Of a stretch of 14,515 nt of DNA, positions 7,309 through 14,402 are shown piece after piece (positions within the stretch are counted from its first letter, which is position 1; every line of letters begins with the position of its first letter). The notes under the pieces are model-generated. The model did not search any database. It had not been told where the DNA came from and saw nothing but the letters and a program-made list of their open reading frames with translations. The DNA is from WRAI01 sp031549605 (lineage in GTDB: Bacteria > Bacillota > Clostridia > Oscillospirales > UBA929), in contig JAVBPM010000009.1 of the NCBI GenBank assembly GCA_031549605.1, positions 1 to 14,515 of the forward strand, read 5' to 3'. Made by a program: the position numbers and the translations under genes.

Positions 7309-8826
7309 ATGGAACTGAACAAGCATTCCTATCCGTATTATCGACCCGTACTGACCGCCACGCTGCAAAAGGAAGAGAGCGGCGAGGCAATCGTACCCGA
7401 CAGCAGCCCCGACATTGAGAGCATCGTGCTGTCCACCGGCACCGCCTGCATCAAGGAGCGCCACCTGCAAAACGGCCGCCTTGAGTTTCAGGGCATCATC
7501 AAGGCCACGGTGCTCTACAAGCCCGAGGGCCAGAACAACCTGCGCAAGCTCGACATCGCGCTGCCCTTCTCGCACACACTCGAGCAGGCCGACCTCGACG
7601 ATGACATGTTGGCCCATATCGTGCCGACGGTGCTGACCGCCGACACCCGCCTGCTCAACCCGCGCAAGGTGCAAACCGCCGTGCTGATGACGCTGGCAGT
7701 CGACGTCAGCGCCAAAAGCGACTGGCAGGTCAGCACCGGTCTGGCCGAGCCGACCGACGATTTGCAGCTGCTGACCGACGTGCAGATCGCCACCATGCCC
7801 GTCGCCATGCGCGTCAAAGACTTCAACGTCACCGACGAAATCGAGCTGCCCTCCAACAAGCCGGCCATCGGCGAGCTGCTGTTGGTCAACGTCACGCCGT
7901 CGGCGCGCGACGTCAAGGTCATCGGCAACAAAATCGTGTTCAAGGGGCTGGCCAACCTACAGGTCGCCTACAGCACGCCCGACGACAGCGGCGTGGTCAC
8001 CTTTGAGCAGGAGCTGCCCTTTTCGCAAATTCTGGAAATGGACGGCGTGGAGGAAAACTGCGACTGCACCGTCGACTTGCAGCTGACCGGCATGGAGCTT
8101 GACGTGCGTACCGGCGTCAGCCTTGACGCGCGCGTGCTCAGCTTTACACTGGCGCTACAGGCCTACGCCGTCGCCGCCCTCGAGCGGCGACTCGAGGTGC
8201 TGACCGACGCCTACGCCATCGGCAACGACTGCAAGCTGCTGTTCAAGCCCTACAGCTTCAAGCAGCAGCAGAGCCAGACCGACCGCCATGTGCAGGTGCG
8301 CGAGCTACTGGAAACGGGCGACGACGTCAACACCGTGCTTAACGCGTGCGTCGTGCTGGGCACGCCGGTGGTGCAGCAGGGCGACGAGCAGGCGGCGCTG
8401 CTCTGCGACGCCTTCGTGCGCGTGCTGTACCAGACCGAGTCGGGCCAATACGCCACGGTCAACCGCCGGCTCAACGTCGCCTGCCCCGTTGACAGCCTCA
8501 GCTGGCAGACCATGTCCGGCCGCGTCAACGACATCACCGCCGTTGGCACACAGGGCGGCCTTGAGGTGCGCTTTACCGCCGAGTTCAAGCTGTCGACACC
8601 GCTGGAGCTGACGCTGCAATCGCTCGACGACATCGAGCTGCTCGACCCGTCCGACGCCGACACCCCGCGCCCGTCGGTGGTGCTGCGCCGCGTGCGCGCC
8701 GGCGACAAGCTGTGGAACATTGCCAAGCGCTATAAAACCACCGTCAGCGACATCACGGCCGCCAACAACCTCGACGACGGCGAGCTGCCCACCGCCAAAA
8801 TGCTGCTGATTCCGAAAAAAAGATAG
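7309..8826 (+). CDS. sipL: SipL-like spore morphogenesis protein: SPOCS (DUF3794) domains plus C-terminal LysM
   Basis: The 505-residue product has no signal peptide or membrane segment. Most of its length consists of SPOCS/DUF3794-type segments: an early one around residues 35-120 (starting after VPDSSPDIESIVLS), a middle one around 165-255 and a later one around 300-395. A LysM domain occupies about 461-504 (VRAGDKLWNIAKRYKTTVSD, ending in MLLIPKK). The architecture and length match SipL of Clostridioides difficile, the functional counterpart of Bacillus SpoVID, which binds SpoIVA through its LysM and links coat to forespore. Expression in the mother cell is supported by the sigma-E-like promoter upstream. 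ATG 7309 has AGGGAGG nine bases before it. Other DUF3794-LysM paralogues exist in Clostridia, so orthology to sipL is likely but not certain. Confidence 0.85.
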   Translation: MELNKHSYPYYRPVLTATLQKEESGEAIVPDSSPDIESIVLSTGTACIKERHLQNGRLEFQGIIKATVLYKPEGQNNLRKLDIALPFSHTLEQADLDDDMLAHIVPTVLTADTRLLNPRKVQTAVLMTLAVDVSAKSDWQVSTGLAEPTDDLQLLTDVQIATMPVAMRVKDFNVTDEIELPSNKPAIGELLLVNVTPSARDVKVIGNKIVFKGLANLQVAYSTPDDSGVVTFEQELPFSQILEMDGVEENCDCTVDLQLTGMELDVRTGVSLDARVLSFTLALQAYAVAALERRLEVLTDAYAIGNDCKLLFKPYSFKQQQSQTDRHVQVRELLETGDDVNTVLNACVVLGTPVVQQGDEQAALLCDAFVRVLYQTESGQYATVNRRLNVACPVDSLSWQTMSGRVNDITAVGTQGGLEVRFTAEFKLSTPLELTLQSLDDIELLDPSDADTPRPSVVLRRVRAGDKLWNIAKRYKTTVSDITAANNLDDGELPTAKMLLIPKKR

Positions 8827-8836
8827 TCGACTGCAT

Positions 8837-8893
8837 AAAAGCGTCGCGTTTTGTCACACTGTATCCAAAGGAGTGACAGTATGCGACGCTTTT
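8837..8893 (+). promoter_or_regulatory. Long hairpin joining the end of sipL-like to the start of the GH18 gene; start codon in the stem
   Basis: AAAAGCGTCGC (8837-8847) is the exact reverse complement of GCGACGCTTTT (8883-8893), and inside it TGTCAC (8852-8857) pairs with GTGACA (8873-8878). Weak pairs can bridge the four-by-four internal loop. The ribosome site AAAGGAG (8867-8873) lies mostly in the apical loop, and the ATG (8881-8883) lies in the descending strand. The right arm ends in TTTTT, so the same structure may act as a terminator for the upstream gene while its right arm encodes residues 2-5 of the next protein. Confidence 0.65.
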
Positions 8894-10524
8894 TGCTATG
8901 TTGTTTCCCCTGCCTGCTGCTGGTCGGCACGGCCGCCGCCTACAGCCCCGATGTCGTCAGCCAGACCTATCTCTTTGCCGGCACCGTGGGCAGCTACGAC
9001 CAGCGCATCACACGCACCGGCGGCAACGTCGACATTGTCTGCCCCGACTTTTTTGAGCCGACAGCCGACGGCAGCCTGGCCGTGCTGGACAAAACAAACG
9101 CCGTCTTTATCGCGGCGCAGCAGCGCAAGGGCATCAAGGTATTGCCCAACATCAACAACCACTGGAGCCGCGCTGTCGGACGCGCGGTCATCGCCAACGC
9201 GCCGGCTTTTGCCGCGCAGGTGTCACAGGCCGTCAGCAACCACAATCTCGACGGCATTGACCTCGACATTCAAAACATCACCGAAGCCGACCGCGCCGGC
9301 TTCACCAACCTCGTCAAACAGCTGCGGCAGGCACTGCCCGCCGGCAAGCTGCTGCACATCTGCGTCGCCGCCAACCCGTGGGGCACCAACCTCGGCTGGC
9401 AGGGCGCTTACGACTACGCCGCCTTAGCGCCCTACTGTGACGCCATTTTCATCATGACCTACGACGAGAGCTACGAGTCGGGCCCCGCCGGCCCTGTCGC
9501 CAGCTACAGCTTCATCGAAAAATCAGTGCAATACGCGCTGACCAAGGTGCCGGCCAACAAAATCATGCTCGGCCTGCCCTTCTACGGCCGCTACTGGAAA
9601 GCCGGCGACAGCTACGGCGGCAAAGCGCTGACCGTCAACGACATTGAAAACCTCTGCGCCCGATATACAGCAAAGACATGGTATGATGCAACCAAGCAGT
9701 GTGCGCGCGCCACGCTGACGCTCAGCGCCAACGACGTCGCCGCCGGCCTGTGGGGCGGTAAGAATCTGTCGCCCGGCAGCTACGACATCTGGTACGAAAA
9801 CGCCAAAAGCTATCAGGCCAAGCTAGCGCTGGTCGACAAGTACAAGCTCAAGGGCGTCGGCAGCTGGGCGCTGGGGCAGGAGCCGGAATGGCTGTGGAGC
9901 AACTACCGCGCCTGGCTCAAGGGTCTGCCGTTCAACGACATCAACAACAGCTGGGCCGAGCCCTATATCGTAGCGCTCTACGACCGCGGGCTGGTCAACG
10001 GCCAGACCGCCACCACCTACGCGCCAACCAAAACGCTGACGCGCGCTGAAGCTACCGTGCTGGTCATGCGGCTGCTGGGACTGTCGCCCACCCACGGCAC
10101 ACCCGCCTTCAGCGACACCGACGGCCATTGGGCGGCCGGCTGGCTCAACACCGCCGCCGGCTGCGAGGTGCTGTACGGCGACAATGGTCGGGCTAGCCCC
10201 GACCAGCCCATCAGCCGTCAGGAGATGTCGGCTCTGCTCACCCGCGTGCTGGCCACGCCGCAAACAGCCGGTCTGGCCGACAATCGTTTTAATGACATCA
10301 ACGCCGATACGCCGCAATGGGCCTACGCCGCCGTCATGACCATGGCCACCGAGGGCATTGTCAACGGCAACCCCGACGGCAGCTTTCGTCCCACCGCCGC
10401 CATCACCCGCGCCGAAGCGGCCAAAATGCTGTCGCTCATGCTGCTCAAGCCGCTGCGCAGCTACACCGTCGCCCAACGCCTCGGCGACCAACCCATCACG
10501 CAACCCATCGTAGAACCGCGCTGA
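8881..10524 (+). CDS. Secreted GH18-like protein with three SLH domains; catalytic Glu replaced by Gln (probable pseudoenzyme)
   Basis: The 547-residue product starts with a signal peptide (about 1-20, ending TAAA). A GH18 barrel of the type found in clostridial spore- and wall-associated hydrolases spans about 25-345, with the conserved MTYDESY segment (Y194), GLPFYGRYW and the terminal barrel Trp (W329, GSWALGQE). The active-site signature DGxDxDxE reads DGIDLDIQ, so position 131 is Gln instead of the catalytic Glu. Three SLH domains begin near 351, 410 and 470 and should bind pyruvylated secondary cell-wall polymer. With the acid/base lost, the protein may bind rather than cut chitin or peptidoglycan-like glycans. 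ATG 8881 is chosen because AAAGGAG lies seven bases upstream; a TTG at 8851 would spoil the signal peptide. The same strand and short gap put it downstream of the sipL-like gene, but the hairpin between them may uncouple the two. Confidence 0.9.
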   Translation: MRRFLLCCFPCLLLVGTAAAYSPDVVSQTYLFAGTVGSYDQRITRTGGNVDIVCPDFFEPTADGSLAVLDKTNAVFIAAQQRKGIKVLPNINNHWSRAVGRAVIANAPAFAAQVSQAVSNHNLDGIDLDIQNITEADRAGFTNLVKQLRQALPAGKLLHICVAANPWGTNLGWQGAYDYAALAPYCDAIFIMTYDESYESGPAGPVASYSFIEKSVQYALTKVPANKIMLGLPFYGRYWKAGDSYGGKALTVNDIENLCARYTAKTWYDATKQCARATLTLSANDVAAGLWGGKNLSPGSYDIWYENAKSYQAKLALVDKYKLKGVGSWALGQEPEWLWSNYRAWLKGLPFNDINNSWAEPYIVALYDRGLVNGQTATTYAPTKTLTRAEATVLVMRLLGLSPTHGTPAFSDTDGHWAAGWLNTAAGCEVLYGDNGRASPDQPISRQEMSALLTRVLATPQTAGLADNRFNDINADTPQWAYAAVMTMATEGIVNGNPDGSFRPTAAITRAEAAKMLSLMLLKPLRSYTVAQRLGDQPITQPIVEPR

Positions 10525-10530
10525 CGAGAC

Positions 10531-10567
10531 AAAAAAACGCACCCGAGTTCAAAAACTCGGGTGCGTT
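10531..10567 (-). terminator. Bidirectional terminator between converging genes, stronger for the minus strand
   Basis: AACGCACCCGAGTT (10536-10549) and AACTCGGGTGCGTT (10554-10567) form a perfect 14-bp stem with a four-base loop. On the minus strand it is followed by seven T (10537-10531), ending the trmL-degV operon 17 bases after the last stop. On the plus strand the tail is only TTTGT, so it should be a weaker end for the GH18 gene. Confidence 0.88.
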
Positions 10568-10583
10568 TGTCGTGAAAGGTTTG

Positions 10584-10769
10584 CTATTGCACGCTCTGCT
10601 TGGCGTGGCTGATGCGGTTGATGGTAATGCCAATCGACATGGCGATGATGCAAATAATCGCCAGCGGCAGGTAGATAAAATCAGGGATTTTGATAATAAA
10701 GCGGTCAATCAGCGCCAGCACGGCAAATGCCAACGTGCCGCACATACTAAAAAACGAAAGCTGTCCCAT
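10584..10769 (-). CDS. Small two-helix membrane protein, last gene of the trmL-degV operon
   Basis: The 61-residue product starts MGQLSFFSMCG and has two hydrophobic helices (about residues 6-22 and 28-50) joined by the short polar segment DRFIIKIPD, ending in a basic tail. The ATG at 10769 lies four bases after the stop of the degV-like gene and has GAGAGGGG eight bases upstream. A farther in-frame ATG at 10802 would overlap degV and has no clear ribosome site. The position suggests co-transcription with trmL and degV, and the terminator follows directly. I do not recognise a family; a small inner-membrane protein is all the sequence supports. Confidence 0.65.
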   Translation of the reverse strand: MGQLSFFSMCGTLAFAVLALIDRFIIKIPDFIYLPLAIICIIAMSIGITINRISHAKQSVQ

Positions 10770-10773
10770 ATCC

Positions 10774-11649
10774 CTAGCCCCTCTCTTTACCGTGATAGAC
10801 AACGGCCAGACAATACGGGCCGGTGTTGGTGGTCACGCACGCGCCAATCGGATAGCGCTTGACATCGCGCACGCCACGGTCGCGCAGCGCCCGCTCGCAG
10901 GCGGCAATCTCCGCCTCGTCCAGCTTGGCGTACAGTACAGACACCGTCTGCTCCGACGGCGCGACGCAGCGCTCGTCAAACAGCTCCAGCATACGCGGCA
11001 GCAGCTTCTTGTCACCGCGCACCTTATCAATGGGATTAATCGAGCCGTCGCAGGCCAGCAAAATGGGTCGAATGCCCATGGCCTCACCGGCAAAGGCGCT
11101 CATGCCCGAAATTCGGCCACTCTTGCGCATCTGCTTAAGCGAATAAACCATAAACAGCGCCTCGCTCTTGGCCACGCAGCGTCGCGCGTGCGCCACCACG
11201 GCGTCAAAATCGGCGCCGTCTCGTGCCATCTGCTCGCATTCAAGCACAATGACACCGTACATCATGGCATAGCCGCGCGAGTCCACCAGCGCAATGGCCG
11301 GCGCTTGGTCGCCCAGCTCCTCCTGCAACATCTCATACGCCAGCTTGGCGTTTTGCAACGACCCGGCCGCCGTCGTGCTGACCGACATCACCATAATGTG
11401 CGTAAATCCGTCGGCCTGCGCCTGTTTCATGGCCTCGTAATAGTCAAGCAGCTTGGCTTGCGCCGTCTGCGGCACGTCGGGCAACCGCTCCAGCACATCC
11501 CAGTATTGCTCCGGCACCACGTCGGGATATTCCAGATGGTCAATCCCGTCATACGTAACAGTCGCGCTGATAACAGCAATGTTCCTGCCCTCGATATATT
11601 CCGGCCGCAGGTCGGAGGGTGAGTCGCAAATGAAGAAAATCTTTGGCAT
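10774..11649 (-). CDS. DegV family protein (FakB-like fatty-acid-binding subunit)
   Basis: The 291-residue length is typical for DegV. Family landmarks can be read in order: the N-terminal CDSPSDL (usually DSTSDLP), VPQTAQA where many members have P-TSQP, the segment MSVSTTAAGSLQNA, LKQMRKSGRISG, the IRPIL segment, and near the end TTNTGPYCLAVVYHG. DegV/FakB proteins bind a free fatty acid and present it to the kinase FakA, which makes acyl-phosphate for phospholipid synthesis. Several conserved Thr/Ser positions differ here (Q-T-A-Q instead of T-S-Q), so ligand preference may vary. No fakA is in the window. Its AAAGGGG site overlaps the last base of the trmL stop codon, so the two genes are tightly coupled. 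Confidence 0.88.
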   Translation of the reverse strand: MPKIFFICDSPSDLRPEYIEGRNIAVISATVTYDGIDHLEYPDVVPEQYWDVLERLPDVPQTAQAKLLDYYEAMKQAQADGFTHIMVMSVSTTAAGSLQNAKLAYEMLQEELGDQAPAIALVDSRGYAMMYGVIVLECEQMARDGADFDAVVAHARRCVAKSEALFMVYSLKQMRKSGRISGMSAFAGEAMGIRPILLACDGSINPIDKVRGDKKLLPRMLELFDERCVAPSEQTVSVLYAKLDEAEIAACERALRDRGVRDVKRYPIGACVTTNTGPYCLAVVYHGKERG

Positions 11650-11661
11650 AGGCGTCCCCTT

Positions 11662-12120
11662 TCAGTCGCAAATCGGTCTATAGTCCAGCTGGCGCAACGC
11701 CTCATACAGCGTCACGGCCACCGCATTGGACAAATTCATGCTGCGTGCCGCCGCACGCATGGGAATGCGTAACACCTGCTCGGCGTTGGCATCCAGCAAC
11801 GGTTTCGGTAAACCGGCCGTCTCCTTGCCGAACACCAGGTGATCACCGTCCTGAAACGCCGCCTCGCTGTGGCGTTTGCCGCCGCGGGTGCTTAGAAACC
11901 AGCGTCGACCCGGCAGCCTCGCGTAGTCGTCATAACTGTCGTGAACAACCCAATCAAGCTGATTCCAGTAATCAAGCCCGGCGCGCTTGAGTGTTTTATC
12001 ATCAACATCAAAGCCCAGCGGCCGTATCAGGTGCAGCCGGCTGTTGGTCACCATACAGGTTCGCGCAATATTGCCGGTATTGGGCGGTATTTCCGGCTCT
12101 ACCAAAACAATGTGGAACAA
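11662..12120 (-). CDS. trmL: tRNA (cytidine(34)-2'-O)-methyltransferase, SPOUT family
   Basis: The 152-residue product is a full-length TrmL (YibK/CspR) protein. The signature segments of this SPOUT family are present: IVLVEPEIPPNTGNIARTC at the N-terminus, LVFGKETAGLP in the cofactor-knot region, and IPMR plus RSMNLSNAVAVTLYEALRQ at the C-terminus. The enzyme uses S-adenosylmethionine to methylate the 2'-O of the wobble base (C34 or cmnm5U34) of leucine tRNAs in the cytoplasm. The start codon is TTG (12120-12118): no ATG lies near the conserved N-terminus, and GGAAGG (12136-12131) is ten bases upstream. It is the first gene of the operon with degV and the small membrane protein. Confidence 0.93.
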   Translation of the reverse strand: MFHIVLVEPEIPPNTGNIARTCMVTNSRLHLIRPLGFDVDDKTLKRAGLDYWNQLDWVVHDSYDDYARLPGRRWFLSTRGGKRHSEAAFQDGDHLVFGKETAGLPKPLLDANAEQVLRIPMRAAARSMNLSNAVAVTLYEALRQLDYRPICD

Positions 12121-12145
12121 ATCTCACAGTCCTTCCGTCTATCAC

Positions 12146-12174
12146 ATCATAGTAGACTTGCCAACGCTTGTCAA
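12146..12174 (-). promoter_or_regulatory. Consensus vegetative promoter of the trmL-degV operon
   Basis: On the minus strand TTGACA (12174-12169), a perfect -35 box, is 17 bases from TATGAT (12151-12146), a near-perfect -10 box. Transcription would start about 20 bases before the TTG start codon. The -35 box lies within the inverted repeat GACTTG (12155-12160) and CAAGTC (12172-12177), which could be an operator. Confidence 0.85.
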
Positions 12175-12224
12175 GTCAGCCTTTTTCACCCATTTTACAT
12201 AATCGGATAACGAACGAACGTGGC

Positions 12225-12253
12225 TTGTTACATAAAACAGCAGGGGTTATAAT
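12225..12253 (+). promoter_or_regulatory. Vegetative promoter of the SLH-M15 gene
   Basis: TTGTTA (12225-12230) and a perfect TATAAT (12248-12253) are separated by 17 bases. The roughly 50-base leader holds two small hairpins (GCTG/CAGC and CGACA/TGTCG) before the AAAGGAGA ribosome site at 12295-12302. The promoter is divergent from the trmL promoter, the two -35 boxes being about 50 bases apart. Confidence 0.82.
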
Positions 12254-12309
12254 TAACATCGCTGTTTCAGCGGCATCCGACAAGCGCGCTGTCGAAAGGA
12301 GACCAAAGC

Positions 12310-14094
12310 ATGCACAGTAAAAGAAACCTGTCCATCCTGCTCGCGGCCATTTTGATGGTCGCCACTTTGGCGAGTCCCCTGAAGGCCGACGCGTGGCCCA
12401 CCTCGTCATGGGCACAGCCTGAGGTTGAGGAGGCCATTCAAATGGGCCTCATGCCGGTTAACTTTCTTTTCTATGACATGACCGCACCCATCACGCGCGT
12501 CGACTACTGCGCGATTATCATCCGCGCCTATCCGCTCCTGGTCGAGACGCCCATTCAGCGCGACTACTGGGCCACGCCCTTCGACGACACCTTTAACGAC
12601 GACGTCAACTACGCCAACCAGCTCGGCATTGTCAACGGCGTGGGCAACCGACTCTTCAAGCCCGATCAGCAAATTACCCGCTACGAAATCGCCCAGCTGT
12701 TCTACAACATGCTCGGTGCCGTCGGCCGCGGCGTCAAGCTGACCGACGCCGAAATCACCAGTACTCTCAGCCGCTACACCGACGCCGCCAGCATTCCGAC
12801 CTGGGCGCGCAAGGCCGTTGCCGGCGTAACCAAGACCAAGCTGATGAACGGCAAAAACGGCGTCTTTTCCGGCTCCGATCGCTCGACCTATGAGGAAGCC
12901 TTTATCATGGCGCGCCGTCTGGTGTCCACCTCCACCTACCGCAACGCCAATCCGGCCGTGCCGGCAATCGTCTCGCCGGCTGGCGGCGACGTGGGTAACA
13001 AGGGGTTTACCATCAAATGGGACTACTACGACATCGCAGGTACCGAGTTCACCATCCACTGCTACAACGTGCGCGACCCGCGTTTGTCGATTACGCGCAA
13101 CACCTACGGAAACAACTATTACAAGTTCTACGCCGAGGAGCTTCAGCCCGGTGACACCTATGTCATCGCCATCTCGGCAGACGGCTGTATCTCCATTCCC
13201 ATCACCTGCAAAACAGGGCCGCAGGTACCGCTGATCAACGCCAGCTTTGCCAATGGTGCCAACGACGACAGCAGCTTCTATCTCGACGGCAACAACCTCA
13301 ACAAACCGGTCAAGCTGTCCTGGTCGGCTGTCACCGGCGCCACCTCCTACCGCGTGTCCGTCACCATGGAACGCCAGTCGACCCGACCCGAGAATATCCC
13401 CGACCCCGTGCCGACCATCGTCACAACCTCCAAGCGTGAATACACCATACCCGAGGCGCGTCCGCTCAAAAACTACTACGTCAAGGTCGCGGCGCTCAAC
13501 AGCAGCAACAAAGTCATCAGCGAGCGATCGCTGACCATGATTACCGGCGGCGTCATGCCCATGTCGGCCAAGCGCGCCATCGTTTTCTACAATGGCCCCG
13601 ATACCACACAGGCCACCATGCGCGCCGAAGCCAAGACCGTCACCTGCCCCGTTTGGAAGGTCGACGCCAGCGGCAAGAAATACGCCAGCAAGGTATACAT
13701 CACCGTCAACAAAATGTTGGCGCAGCAGACGCTCGACATCTTCACCGAGATTTACAACGGCGCCGAGAAATTCCCCATCTACACCGCCGGCGGCGTGCGC
13801 GATAACCGTGGCGAGCACGGCAACGGCTCGGCCATTGACATCAACCCCGACGAAAACTACTGCATTTACACCAGCGGTGAAATCGTCGGCAAGTACTGGA
13901 AGCCGGGCGTTGACAAGTACTCCATCCTGCCCTACGGTGACGTTATCACCGCCTTTGAACGGCGCGAAAGTTCGACTGTCGTCACCCTTGGGGGGCTCGA
14001 TTTTGATGACCTCAGCTCCCATGTCCGCCATGAGCATGGTAGCAAAAGGTCCGGCCAGGACTCTGCTCAGATCAAGAACGCGAATGCCGTTTAA
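12310..14094 (+). CDS. Secreted SLH-Fn3-M15 (VanY-like) peptidase, C-terminus replaced from about codon 549-552
   Basis: The product has a signal peptide (1-28, ending ADA) and three N-terminal SLH domains (about 29-77, 88-138, 155-205). Two Fn3-like segments follow (about 215-300 and 304-405), then an M15 D-alanyl-D-alanine carboxypeptidase-like core from about 424. Two expected zinc ligands are visible, H503 and D510 in EHGNGSAIDIN, followed by the family segments KPGVDKYSI and GDVITAF. Family members then continue with a Gly-Trp-rich strand and the third zinc His in a DYMHF-like motif. Here, after AFERR (552), the frame reads 42 unrelated residues to a stop at 14094, and on the opposite strand those bases encode a CoA-transferase. 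The enzyme as written should be inactive. The start is supported by AAAGGAGA seven bases upstream. A related SLH protein lies at 8881. Confidence 0.85.
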   Translation: MHSKRNLSILLAAILMVATLASPLKADAWPTSSWAQPEVEEAIQMGLMPVNFLFYDMTAPITRVDYCAIIIRAYPLLVETPIQRDYWATPFDDTFNDDVNYANQLGIVNGVGNRLFKPDQQITRYEIAQLFYNMLGAVGRGVKLTDAEITSTLSRYTDAASIPTWARKAVAGVTKTKLMNGKNGVFSGSDRSTYEEAFIMARRLVSTSTYRNANPAVPAIVSPAGGDVGNKGFTIKWDYYDIAGTEFTIHCYNVRDPRLSITRNTYGNNYYKFYAEELQPGDTYVIAISADGCISIPITCKTGPQVPLINASFANGANDDSSFYLDGNNLNKPVKLSWSAVTGATSYRVSVTMERQSTRPENIPDPVPTIVTTSKREYTIPEARPLKNYYVKVAALNSSNKVISERSLTMITGGVMPMSAKRAIVFYNGPDTTQATMRAEAKTVTCPVWKVDASGKKYASKVYITVNKMLAQQTLDIFTEIYNGAEKFPIYTAGGVRDNRGEHGNGSAIDINPDENYCIYTSGEIVGKYWKPGVDKYSILPYGDVITAFERRESSTVVTLGGLDFDDLSSHVRHEHGSKRSGQDSAQIKNANAV

Positions 14095-14115
14095 GGCTCC
14101 TTTGGTTTGTAACAT
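13954..14115 (-). pseudogene. N-terminal fragment of a CaiB/BaiF (type III) CoA-transferase
   Basis: Fifty-four codons starting at ATG 14115 encode a clear CaiB/BaiF N-terminus: GALNGIRVLDLSRVLAGPF, then MADMGAEVIKIEPPKGDDSR. This is the conserved first Rossmann-type segment of enzymes that move CoA between carboxylic acids (formyl-CoA:oxalate, carnitine and similar). GGAG at 14126-14123 gives the ribosome site; a GTG at 14130 would lie on top of it. Full-length members have about 400 residues with the catalytic Asp near 170, which is absent here. The match ends at TFAPFK, where the sequence becomes the antisense of the M15 peptidase gene. The frame stays open for another 516 codons in that antisense, but none of it resembles the family. 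It is either a broken gene or half of a chimeric join. Confidence 0.8.
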
Positions 14116-14177
14116 ACACCTTCTCCACACGAACGGTTACCACTAAAAACGATTACGCCGCAACGGCTACAAAAAAC

Positions 14178-14206
14178 ACCATATCCCCGCGCGGCACGCC
14201 TCGCAA
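14178..14206 (-). promoter_or_regulatory. Possible promoter of the CoA-transferase gene
   Basis: On the minus strand TTGCGA (14206-14201) is 17 bases from TATGGT (14183-14178), leaving a leader of about 55 bases before ATG 14115. Each box deviates from consensus, and the arms CCCGCGCG (14186-14193) and CGCGCGGG (14224-14231) form an inverted repeat around the -35 region. Support is moderate at best. Confidence 0.35.
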
Positions 14207-14352
14207 CTTTTCACGGAACAAAACGCGCGGGCACTTGCCACCCTGGGGAATTACCCCTCCCCCGCTCACCAAAAGACACTGTTAAAAGGCGCGGAGGCAC
14301 ATGTTGTTAACAATCTTGATATACTCTCTCAACCCGGCATTGCCGGAGCAAG

Positions 14353-14377
14353 GGGGGGCGGACAAAGTCCACCCCCC
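14353..14377 (-). terminator. Strong GC hairpin after the right-edge gene
   Basis: GGGGGGCGGAC (14353-14363) and GTCCACCCCCC (14367-14377) flank a three-base loop. The one imperfect position is a C-A mismatch in plus-strand RNA but a G-U wobble in minus-strand RNA, which favours a role in the minus-strand transcript. It begins 25 bases after the stop codon at 14403. No T-run follows on that side, so it is not a textbook intrinsic terminator; it may stabilise the 3' end or be a dispersed hairpin. Confidence 0.45.
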
Positions 14378-14402
14378 GCACTGCGTATATTTTTTGTTGT
14401 AG

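Noticed and set aside
7300..8619. Long minus-strand frames opposite the sipL-like gene
   Set aside because: The plus frame has SPOCS and LysM domains, a promoter and a ribosome site; the antisense frames have none of these.
8851..8880. Upstream TTG start giving the GH18 protein ten more residues
   Set aside because: The ribosome site AAAGGAG lies inside that extension and points to ATG 8881, which begins a normal signal peptide.
12406..14130. 574-codon minus-strand open frame starting with a CoA-transferase N-terminus
   Set aside because: Only the first 54 codons match CaiB/BaiF. The rest is antisense of the SLH-Fn3-M15 gene, open because of GC-rich codon bias, and should not be read as one protein.
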